Source of the DNA: JBBRCE01 sp038205115
GTDB lineage: Bacteria > Planctomycetota > Planctomycetia > Pirellulales > JBBRCE01
Direction of reading: 5' to 3'
Assembly: GCA_038205115.1 (NCBI GenBank)
Contig: JBBRCE010000011.1
Location: forward strand, 49,043-113,042
Length of the DNA: 64,000 nucleotides
This document shows, piece after piece, positions 54,981 to 63,882 of the stretch. The translations under genes were made by a program, and so were the position numbers. The notes under the pieces were generated by a model. It was not told where the DNA came from. It was given only the letters and a program-made list of their open reading frames with translations, and made no database searches. The stretch's first letter is position 1. Every line of letters starts with the position of its first letter.

Positions 54981-57593
54981 TTATTCGGCAAGCCACAAAC
55001 TTTTCATCAGTCCCGGCAAGCGCGCGGCGTTGCCAACCACCAGCATCTGCACGATCTTACGTTGGCGGTCGCTCGAGAGATAATAATCCACCGAACGGCG
55101 CACCTCGGCCACCAACTCCTCCAGCACCGGCTGCAACACCTGATAGGTTTGATGCAGATTGACGCCGGGCAGTTGATTGCGCTTCCATTTTTCGGCCTGC
55201 GAAAACGTGAACTGGTTGGCTTCAACCAGGGCTTGCGAAAACTGCTGTCCGCCCAGCGGCACGCAGCGGCACCACGACGCGCCATCGCCGGAGATCACCA
55301 GATTCGAGCCTTCGCCGCCAACATCCAGCACAGCCACCGCCGGCTCGAAGCCGTCGAATTTCAGATCTTCGCTGCCCGGTAACCGGCCGCCGCTGAGTCG
55401 GTCGTAAATCATCAAGTTGTGCAGCGCCGCGGCCTGGCTTTGCACAATCGCTGGGCGCAATCCGAGTTCGGCCAGCGGCGCCATGGCGGCCGTCAGATGC
55501 TCGCGGCGAATGGCGAACAGCGCCATTTCGCGCTCGCAAATGTCGCGCCGCAAGGCGTCGTGACGGTGTAAGACTTGATAATCCCAAATCACGTCGTCGA
55601 GTTTAAAGGGAATCTGGCTGGCCGCTTCGTACTGCATCACACTGCCGACTTTCTTTTCTTCCATCAGCGGCAGTTGAAAAAACCGCGAGAATGCCAACTG
55701 GCCCGAAACTCCCAGGCAAAGCGGCGCGTCATCCAAGCGATGTTTGGCTTGCAACGCCTTGAGCGACTGAACGATGATTTCCAGCGCATTGCCATCGCCG
55801 CGACCCAGCGGTTGCCGATGTTCGATCCGCTCGGCGGCCAGCACGCTGACCTGTTTGCTGACTTTGTCGCAGCCCAGCTTGATGGCCTTCAAGGCACAAC
55901 TGCCAATATCCAAACCCCAAGCCGCATGGCCGGGCAAACGGGGCACGCCGCTGTTGAAGTTCATTCCAAAAAACTTGCGGCGCACCACCGGCAACAAGTT
56001 GATAAGCATCGGGCCTTGCCGCACGCCTTGCAGGGCCAAGCCGGCGGCAACGCTAAACCCGCCGGCCGCGCCGCCGAACTCCGGCAACCGCGTTTTGTCG
56101 TGCGAAATCCGCAAGAATTCCGTCATCCGCGAAATCGGAAAGCCTAACGTACTTCGTGCGGGCGGCGCAGGCCACGCACCGGCGGGCGACTTGTGAGCCC
56201 CCCCGCGCTGCGCAATGGCCTGTAGCGTGGACGCATAGCGGCGAATTTTTTCGTCGCGCGGCGTGAACTTCAGCAACTGCTGAACCAGCGGCAGCAGTGA
56301 CGTATCGTATTCCACCGCGTCGGTCAGTTCGCCCTGCAGCCAGCTCACTTCTTCTGCGCGGTGGCGAACCGTCTCCAGCGACAATTTGTCGGCGGCGACT
56401 CGCGTCTGTTTGGGAATTCGCTCCAGCGATTTCACCGCGCCGGCGTAGTCGTGCTCGGCCAATTGCTGTTGCGCGGACTTGATGCAGGCAACCCGTTGCT
56501 TTTCGGCCTGGCTCCGCTGGTAGGGCTCCAATTTTGCTTTCAGTTCCAAACTACGCGAATGATTGGGCACCAAAACCAGCATCCGCTCAACTTTCGGCAG
56601 CAAACCATCGTATCGCTGCGCGGCTACCGCGACGCGAATGTCGGCCTGAAGTGAGAGAATTTCGATCTGCCGATCGCGAACTTCGCCCAGCATGGCCTCG
56701 ATCGATTCATCGCGCACGGCCTGCGGAATGTTTTCCAGCAGTGTTGCCGCGCGCTCGATCTGGCCGCTTGCGAACGCCGCCGTCGCATCGCTCACCAGTT
56801 GCTCGCGCTGGGCGACAATCCGCGCGCGCTCTTGGGCAAGTCGCGGCAGTTGCTGCGCGGCCTCGGCGGCAACCGCGGCCAAACGCGGATGCGTCAGCGC
56901 CGCCACTTCTTTGAGTAGCGTTTCCGATCGATCGAATAGAAGTTGATCGCTCCAGGTCCGCGCCGTCATGATTTTGGCTTCAGCGGCGACAATTTGCTGA
57001 CGCAACGCCGTGGCATGCTGCAGTCCGCACTTGCCGCAATGTTTTTCGCGAACGCCATGCATGGCACCGCAACTCAAACACGGCTCCGATAGCCGCAGGC
57101 CGCAGCCGCTGCAAAATTGACGCGTCGCGGGATTGTCCCAACCGCACTCAGGGCAGGATTCCGCATCGTCGGCCACCGCAAATAAATCGCCATCGCTTCG
57201 TTCGGATTCGCCGCGCCCGGCGCGGATGCTAAGAATTCCGGAGCCGAGGGTGTCGCGGTTGGAATCACCGCGCGAGGCCTGATCGATGACGCCTTGCAAC
57301 TGCTGTTGTTGTTTGATGACGCGATCGTACGTGGCGCGCTGGTTGCGGTCCAGCAACACGGCCTTGGCGGTATAAAGTTCCTCGAGGACTTGCATGCACA
57401 ACGGCTTGAACGGCCCACGCATGAACTTGCGAAGGTGCGTCATCTGCCGGCTGGCCGCGTCTTCGATAATTTCCACGTCGGTTTCGAACAGTTCGATGCC
57501 CAGCAAGCGATAGTGGTTGGGCGGCCGGTCGGCATCGCGAATTCCGAGCCATTTGTGATAAGGATCGAAGTTTGCCACGGCCGAAGTTGTCAT
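54981..57593 (-). CDS. Fusion protein: J-like domain, two zinc ribbons, helical repeats and a PilM-type ATPase
   Basis: An 870-residue protein. Residues 1-95 match the J-like module common in planctomycete proteins (DPYHKWLGI, PPNHYRLLGIELFE, RQMTHLRKF). Two zinc ribbons follow (CxxC pairs at 147/150, 161/164, 172/175, 186/189). Helical TPR-like repeats cover about 200-460. Residues from about 550 begin a PilM/FtsA actin-like fold (WGLDIGSCALKAIKLG, VAVLDVGGEGSNLVISGDG) that stops early at NAARLPGLMKSLWLAE. The part expected after that in PilM, a tail ending GLALQG ... INLLP, instead lies before it at about 475-545. The domain therefore looks permuted. No membrane segment is present, so it is a cytoplasmic protein. 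Confidence 0.85.
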   Translation of the reverse strand: MTTSAVANFDPYHKWLGIRDADRPPNHYRLLGIELFETDVEIIEDAASRQMTHLRKFMRGPFKPLCMQVLEELYTAKAVLLDRNQRATYDRVIKQQQQLQGVIDQASRGDSNRDTLGSGILSIRAGRGESERSDGDLFAVADDAESCPECGWDNPATRQFCSGCGLRLSEPCLSCGAMHGVREKHCGKCGLQHATALRQQIVAAEAKIMTARTWSDQLLFDRSETLLKEVAALTHPRLAAVAAEAAQQLPRLAQERARIVAQREQLVSDATAAFASGQIERAATLLENIPQAVRDESIEAMLGEVRDRQIEILSLQADIRVAVAAQRYDGLLPKVERMLVLVPNHSRSLELKAKLEPYQRSQAEKQRVACIKSAQQQLAEHDYAGAVKSLERIPKQTRVAADKLSLETVRHRAEEVSWLQGELTDAVEYDTSLLPLVQQLLKFTPRDEKIRRYASTLQAIAQRGGAHKSPAGAWPAPPARSTLGFPISRMTEFLRISHDKTRLPEFGGAAGGFSVAAGLALQGVRQGPMLINLLPVVRRKFFGMNFNSGVPRLPGHAAWGLDIGSCALKAIKLGCDKVSKQVSVLAAERIEHRQPLGRGDGNALEIIVQSLKALQAKHRLDDAPLCLGVSGQLAFSRFFQLPLMEEKKVGSVMQYEAASQIPFKLDDVIWDYQVLHRHDALRRDICEREMALFAIRREHLTAAMAPLAELGLRPAIVQSQAAALHNLMIYDRLSGGRLPGSEDLKFDGFEPAVAVLDVGGEGSNLVISGDGASWCRCVPLGGQQFSQALVEANQFTFSQAEKWKRNQLPGVNLHQTYQVLQPVLEELVAEVRRSVDYYLSSDRQRKIVQMLVVGNAARLPGLMKSLWLAE

Positions 57594-57696
57594 GCGAGAT
57601 TTGCGATTCCGTGTGCGAGTGATAAAACCGTAAAGCGGGGTGGGGAATCCGGTCGCTCGGTGAACAGGGCAGGCCGCTTGTTACGCGGCAGCCCGC

Positions 57697-59865
57697 TCAA
57701 TGCGTGGTGTCGCGCGTTTCGATCCACAGCAGTTCGATATTCAGCTTTTCCGTGACGGTTTTGGCAGTGGGGGCTGTTTTTTCCGCGCGGCTGATCATCA
57801 CATCAACGCTCCGTAAACGGCCTTCTTCGGTGACGCCGTAAAAATCCACCCAGCGACCATTCTCGATCGGCCAATTCGATGCGCCTTTCAATTGACGCAC
57901 ATAGTATGAAGTGAGTTTGTTACCGATATCTTCAGTTTCGATTCGGAAATAGTTAATTTCCAACGGGCAGACATTGGTGGAGATCAAACTGTCAGGCAAC
58001 TGACGCGGCCAACTCATCTGGTAACTGGCGACGACGCGAGCGCCAGGCGATAGCGCAACCGGCGGTTCGCCCGCCGCGCGGCCGGCCTCGGTCGAAGAGT
58101 TGGGTTTATCGGATGGTTGACTGTTGCGCAGCGCGAGCGCGGTGAGATCGTCAACGTTGTCGACGGTTTGTTGACGCTCATCGCGGACCTCGCTGCCAGC
58201 TTCCGGCAGCAACGTGGCCGCGTAACAGCGCTTATTGAGCGAACGCACGAACGATTCGGTCGCCTGCAACCAAGCCTTGCGGGCTTGCTGCTCTGCCGAG
58301 CCACGCGAGCGATCTTCGCCGGCGGTCACGGTGCCCGGCGGCAACCGCGGACCTTTGACCACTTTGGTCAGCGGTTCTTCCACGACGCCGCGCGGAACGT
58401 TCTTGAAGGCCAGCAACGTGGCCGGATCGCGGATCATTTCCACTTGCAGGCCGGTCCAATTCTGAAAAGCCGCGGTTTCATGCCAGTGGTTGTGCAGCAA
58501 CTCCGTAACGGCGCGTCGCGATCGATCGTCCGGCAGGCTCATCGCCAGGCACAGCAACTCCGGTTCTTTCGTGAGATCGGGCGACTGATTCATCTGGCGG
58601 ATCACGCTGGCGGCGAACTCGCGATTCCACAAATAGCGCACCACCGCCGCGGCACGCGACGAAGTAATGACCGGCGATTCCGCGGTTGCATTCGGATTGG
58701 CAATCCCATTGACCGTGCCCGGCGGCACGCGCTGGTTGGCCGCGGTTGTGGTGCGGGTTGGCGGCAGTTTTAACAGCCGATCAATGGCTTGCCGGCTGTA
58801 ATCCGCCAGCAACCGGCAGAGTGGCGCGCGCGTGGCGGGCTCTAATTGACCACTGCTCACTAAGATCGATTGCGCTGGCAAATTCACCAGTTCGGGTGGC
58901 AGCAGCATTGGCATCAATCGCAGGCGTTGTCCGCGTGGCGTGGTTTCTTTGATCACGTGCTGCGCGATCTTGGCGCGGAATTGTGCCACGTCCGATGTAA
59001 CAAGCGACTGCGCGAACTTCACAGCTTCGGCCTGAAGTTCGTCGGCCGTGACGTCTCCGCGTCCAACCGGCCGCACGGCATCGGGATTGATCAGCAGGGC
59101 CAACAGCAAGGCTTGATTCTCCGTGTCGATGTTGTCCGCCAGCGATTTCACGGCGGCCAGAGTCAACGTTTTGTCGCTGCAGATCGTGTTGAGTTTGCCG
59201 AGCAAGATTTGCTTAATTGCCCGCCGCGCGGTGGCGCAGCCGTTGTTACCAAGCGTGGTGACCACCGCGGCCGTATAGCCGGGCAGTGGATCGGCGGGCG
59301 GCTTGGCAGCGATCACGGTTAGCGGCGGCGCGAAGATGTCGATTTCTTTTTCGACCGGAAGTTGCGGTTCTTCGCCGTCTGTTTTCACTTCATTGACAAT
59401 CGGATCTGCTTGCAACAATCGAACGAGCAACCGGGCAGCTTCGTTGCGATCGCCGGCCGTCTTGCCCAAATGGCTGATCGCCGCGATGAGCTTGACGTCT
59501 TTCTCCGTTCGGGCGGAAAAGAAATCTTCGGGCTGCCAATTCGCCAGATCGGCCGGCCGTTTCGGTTTTGCGCCTGGCTTGACGGCAGTTGTGGCGGGCG
59601 CGGCGCGCTCGGCTGCGGGACGCGCGGCAATTCTGGCCGCTTCAGCGGCTTTATCGGCCGAGGATCGAGTTGCGGCGGCTTTCGCGGCTGGCTTGGCGGC
59701 CGCTGCCGGCGTGGGCAGCATTTTTGCGGCCGCCAGTTGACCGCTATCCGTATCTTCCGGATCCTTGACGCGTTCGACGACTTTGCGTCCGCCGCAACCG
59801 CTCAGCACGATCGCCAAGCCAAACAGCATCGCGGCCAGGATAAAACGTCGGACGATTTGGCTCAT
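57697..59865 (-). CDS. Lipoprotein of unknown function (722 aa)
   Basis: The ATG at 59865 has AAGG about 9 bases upstream and gives a textbook lipoprotein signal (AIVLSGCGG, Cys24). An Ala/Lys-rich linker (about 45-115) is followed by a helical, HEAT-like region (RNEAARLLVRLL, AVVTTLGNNGCATARRAIKQILLG). A C-terminal domain (about 600-722) has the strand pattern NYFRIETEDIGNKLTSYYVR. No catalytic motif or family is recognised. It lies between the DUF1559 genes and the PilM fusion gene on the same strand, so an envelope role in the same process is possible. Confidence 0.75.
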   Translation of the reverse strand: MSQIVRRFILAAMLFGLAIVLSGCGGRKVVERVKDPEDTDSGQLAAAKMLPTPAAAAKPAAKAAATRSSADKAAEAARIAARPAAERAAPATTAVKPGAKPKRPADLANWQPEDFFSARTEKDVKLIAAISHLGKTAGDRNEAARLLVRLLQADPIVNEVKTDGEEPQLPVEKEIDIFAPPLTVIAAKPPADPLPGYTAAVVTTLGNNGCATARRAIKQILLGKLNTICSDKTLTLAAVKSLADNIDTENQALLLALLINPDAVRPVGRGDVTADELQAEAVKFAQSLVTSDVAQFRAKIAQHVIKETTPRGQRLRLMPMLLPPELVNLPAQSILVSSGQLEPATRAPLCRLLADYSRQAIDRLLKLPPTRTTTAANQRVPPGTVNGIANPNATAESPVITSSRAAAVVRYLWNREFAASVIRQMNQSPDLTKEPELLCLAMSLPDDRSRRAVTELLHNHWHETAAFQNWTGLQVEMIRDPATLLAFKNVPRGVVEEPLTKVVKGPRLPPGTVTAGEDRSRGSAEQQARKAWLQATESFVRSLNKRCYAATLLPEAGSEVRDERQQTVDNVDDLTALALRNSQPSDKPNSSTEAGRAAGEPPVALSPGARVVASYQMSWPRQLPDSLISTNVCPLEINYFRIETEDIGNKLTSYYVRQLKGASNWPIENGRWVDFYGVTEEGRLRSVDVMISRAEKTAPTAKTVTEKLNIELLWIETRDTTH

Positions 59866-59921
59866 ATTTGTCTGCCTTTGTGCATGCGTTAAATTTTCGT
59901 ACCACCGCGATTCAATGCAGT

Positions 59922-59954
59922 CGTCCCAGAGCACAAAAGCTGTGCTCTGGGACG
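59922..59954 (-). terminator. Perfect 14-bp hairpin after the DUF1559 gene
   Basis: CGTCCCAGAGCACA (59922-59935), a 5-base loop and its exact complement (59941-59954) lie 36 bases past the DUF1559 stop. There is no T-tract after the stem, so it may end transcription in a factor-dependent way or protect the 3' end of the mRNA. Confidence 0.5.
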
Positions 59955-59990
59955 CAATATCGCTGGCAATTCGTTGTCAACATCTCGAAA

Positions 59991-61289
59991 TCAATCGAGC
60001 GTGGCCTTCTCGTTGCCCTTCTCAAGGAACACGCCCGAGAAGATTTGCGTTGGCGGCAGTTCGACATCGCTCGCGGTGTAACCGAACGCCGGGTACTGAG
60101 CGGGGGTCAGCGACGAGGCATCGAACCCTGGGTTCAGGTAGCCGTCGCCGTTGATGTCGGTGAACGACTTGATACTGCCGTCAGCGAAGAGCACATTGCA
60201 AACGCCGCCCTTACCGGTTCCGTGAATCGGAGCCATGTCGCGGTAATCTTGCAGGTGGTCGGGCGTGCCAACCGTTTCCGTCGAAGTGGCATTCAGGCTA
60301 TGGTCGTATAATGCCACGCCATTCTGCGGATGTTCTTCCGAAACCAAATTCGTCGTTCCGGTTTTCGAGACGACGATCAGGTCGGCAGCCAACTTGTGCC
60401 AGCCCACGAATTTGCCGCCAACTGGCGAGCGCAGCGAGGGACCGTCCGAAAACGATTCCACCAGACGCTCACCTTGTTGCAAGAAGCCCGGCACGTCGGC
60501 CCGGCAAGCGCCGTCCGAGTTGTCGCCCACTTGCGCATCGAACAACAGCGGAATCAGCGACGACGAAACCAAACCGGATTCGGCAACCGAACGGGTCAGC
60601 GGTCCCTTGGAGCCCGGCAGTCCCTTGATGGCGCTGGTGACGGTGCCGTCGGCATTGGCGACGGTATTGGTCTTAGGATAAATCAGGTTGGCGCCGGCAT
60701 CTTGATACAGCCGGGGGGCCATACGCACCAAAAACCAGCTCGAAGCGTAGTTAGTTCCAAAGCCCTTCTTAGAGAAGTGTTCGGCGACGAGATCGCCAGC
60801 CCCGGTCGCAGGTATGGCCTTGGTGAAGGTTTTAGTCGTCGAGTCATACGAACCGAACAATTTGCAGGCGCCAGCAGCCAACTTGCTCTGGTCCGGGCAA
60901 TGCTCGGTGGGGTTGATCGTCGAAGCGCCGGCTTGCAAGAACGGGTTGATCTTTTCCGAGTCGTGACCCGGATTGGTTGGGCAAAGCAGTTCCTTCGGAC
61001 GGCAAACGCCGCCGTTCACCGCGTCGGCCACCCAACCGTAGGTGTCGATGCAGCCATCGCGCTCCCAGTCCATCGCGCCCGAGCAGTAACGGCCGGCCGG
61101 ATCCTTGGTTGCAAACGCATCCAAGCTGACGTAGAAGTTCCGCAAATTCGTTTTGCATTGCGAGCTCCGAGCTTGCTCGCGGGCAGCGGCCAAAGCCGGC
61201 AACAACAGAGCTGCCAAGATCGCAATGATTGCGATCACAACCAGCATTTCGACGAGGGTAAAACCCCCACGAAGCTTACGAACGGTCAT
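59991..61289 (-). CDS. DUF1559 protein with type IV pilin-like N-terminus (432 aa)
   Basis: The ATG at 61289 has GGAG 8-11 bases upstream. The N-terminus is a prepilin signal (RGGFTLVEMLVVIAIIAIL, cleavage before Phe), and the mature part is the DUF1559 domain ending in the H-X9-DG-like segment CNVLFADGSIKSFTDINGDG. DUF1559 proteins are expanded in planctomycetes; the N-terminus implies processing by a prepilin peptidase, and the rest of the role is unknown. It is a paralogue of the next gene upstream. Confidence 0.93.
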   Translation of the reverse strand: MTVRKLRGGFTLVEMLVVIAIIAILAALLLPALAAAREQARSSQCKTNLRNFYVSLDAFATKDPAGRYCSGAMDWERDGCIDTYGWVADAVNGGVCRPKELLCPTNPGHDSEKINPFLQAGASTINPTEHCPDQSKLAAGACKLFGSYDSTTKTFTKAIPATGAGDLVAEHFSKKGFGTNYASSWFLVRMAPRLYQDAGANLIYPKTNTVANADGTVTSAIKGLPGSKGPLTRSVAESGLVSSSLIPLLFDAQVGDNSDGACRADVPGFLQQGERLVESFSDGPSLRSPVGGKFVGWHKLAADLIVVSKTGTTNLVSEEHPQNGVALYDHSLNATSTETVGTPDHLQDYRDMAPIHGTGKGGVCNVLFADGSIKSFTDINGDGYLNPGFDASSLTPAQYPAFGYTASDVELPPTQIFSGVFLEKGNEKATLD

Positions 61290-61514
61290 TTTCCATCTCC
61301 AAATGATTAACAAGTAAAAACTACGCCCCCAAACGTCTCCCCGTCGTTCCGTTTCACGTGCCTAACCGCCGGTTTCCGAGATCGCCCATCGGAGCTGCAG
61401 ACACCGCTGCGATCTGTTTCATTGAAATCTGTGCGTGGCAACTTCAGCCGGTAACGCGTGGAAAAAATACTTCTGCGCCTCCGTGTAATGCTGCTCCTAT
61501 CGAACCAAATCTAT

Positions 61515-61560
61515 AGCGGTCGCTGGCTCCTGCGAACTATGAGCCGAAAGCTCCACCGCT
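61515..61560 (-). terminator. Imperfect nested hairpin between the two DUF1559 genes
   Basis: Outer arms AGCGGT (61515-61520) and ACCGCT (61555-61560) enclose GGCTC (61525-61529) and GAGCC (61541-61545). It begins 9 bases past the stop of the upstream DUF1559 gene, so it could be its transcript end. No long T-tract is seen. Confidence 0.35.
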
Positions 61561-61569
61561 TAATAGCGA

Positions 61570-62673
61570 TTAATGCGTGTTGGGCGAGAAGCCCAGCCAA
61601 GGCCCGCTGAAGATTTCTGCCTTGGGGATTTCCACCGTCGCATCCTGAAAACCGTTAGCGTTGTCGGTGTCCGGCGCGAATCCATTGTTGAGATAGCCGT
61701 CGCCGTTGAGATCGTTGAGCGATTTGACGCTGCCGTCCAAGAACACCACGTTGCAACTCTTGCCGTGGACGGAGTCAAAGTTGCGATAATCTTGCAGTGC
61801 GTTCTTCCAAACGCCCCACCAGGTTTTGCGCGGCGTGCCGGCAGAGAAGCTGGGCGTGTTCATCGTGGTCGGATCCACCGGCCCGCGGCCATACGATTTG
61901 ACCGTCAATCCCGGCTGCAACGTGCCGATCGCATCGTTGAGCATCCGACCGCTCGAGCCGCCGTCGCCCAACATCGGCACAACATTGCTGGGCTGCAAAC
62001 TCGAATCGGCCATGGCGGACGTCAGCGGCCCCAGCGTGCAGCAGCGTTCGGTGCTACCGAGTGTGGCGCACACCGGCTTGGTCAACTGACTGACATTGCC
62101 GCTGCCGTTGAGAAATGGTTGCGCCCGCACCAGCAGCCAACTGGCCGTATAATTGGTGTTGTAACCTTTGTCGAAGATTTCATCGCGAATCAGATCGATT
62201 CGCGCGGTGCCGGTGAGCGAGTTGTCGAGAATATTGCGGCAGGGATTGGTAAACGTGGTGCCGTCTGGCAACGTCGATGGCTTGTTGCCCAGGTGATCGA
62301 CGCAACTGGTTAGATCGGCGCTGGTGGCGCCGGCCAGATCGGCGTAGGCTTCGCTGGCTTGCAACGTGTTGGTGGGGCAAAGCATCTTGCCGCAAAACGT
62401 GCCGCGATTGGTCAGGTCGGCCACCCAGCCGACCTCGGTCACTGGGCCGTCTTTGTTCCAATCGAACGCGCCGCTGGTGTAGCGACCGTTGCTAAAAGCG
62501 TAGTTTTGCAAGCCGACGCCAAGCTGATGCAAATTGCTTTTGCAGGCCGTCGATCGAGCGGCCTCGCGTGCGGCAGACATGGCCGGCAAAGCGATGCCCG
62601 CCAACAGCACGATGATGGTAATCACCACCAGAATTTCGACCAGCGTAAATCCGCGATGGGTGCGTCCTGCCAT
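61570..62673 (-). CDS. DUF1559 protein with type IV pilin-like N-terminus (367 aa)
   Basis: ATG 62673 is preceded by AGGAGA. The prepilin signal reads HRGFTLVEILVVITIIVLL, followed by ALPAMSAAREAARSTACKSNLHQLG, the standard start of the DUF1559 domain. The C-terminal segment CNVVFLDGSVKSLNDLNGDG matches that of the paralogue downstream. It is shorter by about 65 residues than its neighbour. It is likely an exported pseudopilin-like protein. Confidence 0.93.
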   Translation of the reverse strand: MAGRTHRGFTLVEILVVITIIVLLAGIALPAMSAAREAARSTACKSNLHQLGVGLQNYAFSNGRYTSGAFDWNKDGPVTEVGWVADLTNRGTFCGKMLCPTNTLQASEAYADLAGATSADLTSCVDHLGNKPSTLPDGTTFTNPCRNILDNSLTGTARIDLIRDEIFDKGYNTNYTASWLLVRAQPFLNGSGNVSQLTKPVCATLGSTERCCTLGPLTSAMADSSLQPSNVVPMLGDGGSSGRMLNDAIGTLQPGLTVKSYGRGPVDPTTMNTPSFSAGTPRKTWWGVWKNALQDYRNFDSVHGKSCNVVFLDGSVKSLNDLNGDGYLNNGFAPDTDNANGFQDATVEIPKAEIFSGPWLGFSPNTH

Positions 62674-63159
62674 AACGACTCTCCTGGGGCCAACCGATTT
62701 TTGTTTCGAACCAACCGCGTGTCGGCTGCGTAAGTTTCAAGCGTTGTTTGATGGAGTTGATTATCCACACGTGCGCTAGCAGCGCATCATTGCTCGATGA
62801 GAAGCAAAAGAATGTTGTGTGAGCGTCGCGTCAGCCTCACGCGCGAATCGTTTGAGCGCTTCGGCACGCGCTGAAATCGGCTGGAGCGTAAGCTCGCAGA
62901 TCGCACGGGTTTGCAGCGCGGATCACGCGGCGATCTCATCGACCGCGTTAGCGGCTGGTTGATTCACGCCACGTAAAAATTCGCTCTGCGTTTGACAGCC
63001 ACGTCGGAGCGAATTCGGCCCGACGTCAAAATCGAATCATGAAAACTGGCATACGGCGCGGCCGGCTGTTAACATCGTGAACGTGTTACCGCGCGGCACG
63101 TGACCGCGCGGCGCCCGTTTGGGAAATTTTCGCTCGAATCTTTTTCATGGCCTCGCAGC
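62674..63159. other. Divergent intergenic region between DUF1559 and phoD-like genes
   Basis: 486 bases with no gene. Short hairpin-forming pieces are GCGCTAGCAGCGC near 62774 and GTGAG-N12-CTCAC near 62820. No promoter with both hexamers could be supported on either strand. Confidence 0.4.
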
Positions 63160-63882
63160 ATGCCGCATTCGTCACTTTCGCGTCGCCGTTTTTTGCAAGG
63201 GACTGCCGGCGCTATGGTCGCGCTTTCGCACACGGATTCCGCATTCGCGGCGGCCGATGCGAGCAAGCCGTTTCAGGCACTGGGCACGCGTGCCTGCGAA
63301 CTATCGCCGACCAGCGCAATTCTCTGGACTCGTCTGACCGCGCTGCCGGCGCGAAATAAGGACGGCATGGCGTTTCCGGGCCGGCACTCCGCAAAGCAGC
63401 AAGATCAAGACAAGCCGGTCCTCCCGGCAGTGGAAACTTTGGAGGGCGCCTGCCCGGGCGCATTGGGGCGAGTACGCGTCCGCTACGGCACGCAAGAAGA
63501 TCTCCGAGATGCAAAAACGACGGACTGGGCGGATGTTGCCGCGGCCAATGACTATATCCACCACTTTTCGTTGTCGGCGCTGCTGCCCTCGACGATCTAT
63601 CATTATGTGTCGGAAAGTTCAGCGCCAGGGCAAACCGAAATCACAAGTTCGTTTCGCGGCAAGTTCGAAACGGCAACGGCCGCCGACAAGCCCAGCGATC
63701 TGACCTTTTGCGTCATGACCTGCCAAGGCTATCCCGATCGCGACCATCTGGACGGTCACAACATTTATCCCGCGATGCTCGGTTTGAACCCCCGTTTTGC
63801 CGTGCTGACCGGCGATCTGGTCTACTACGACAACGATGCGCCGCGGGCGGTCACGACCGAGCTAGTGCGTCATCCACACTAA
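63160..63882 (+). pseudogene. PhoD-like alkaline phosphatase, cut by an insertion sequence
   Basis: The ATG at 63160 begins a twin-arginine signal (SLSRRRFLQGTAGAMVALS). A GTG at 63100 in frame is less likely. The N-terminal fibronectin-like PhoD domain is present (SPTSAILWTRL, HHFSLSALLPSTIYHY), and the metallophosphatase domain begins (TFCVMTCQGYPDRD, VLTGDLVYYDNDAPRA). The family sequence stops at TTEL at base 63864. The last six codons (VRHPH and stop) come from inserted DNA. Intact relatives continue for another few hundred residues with most metal ligands, so this product should be inactive unless the rest is rescued beyond the window. Confidence 0.85.
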
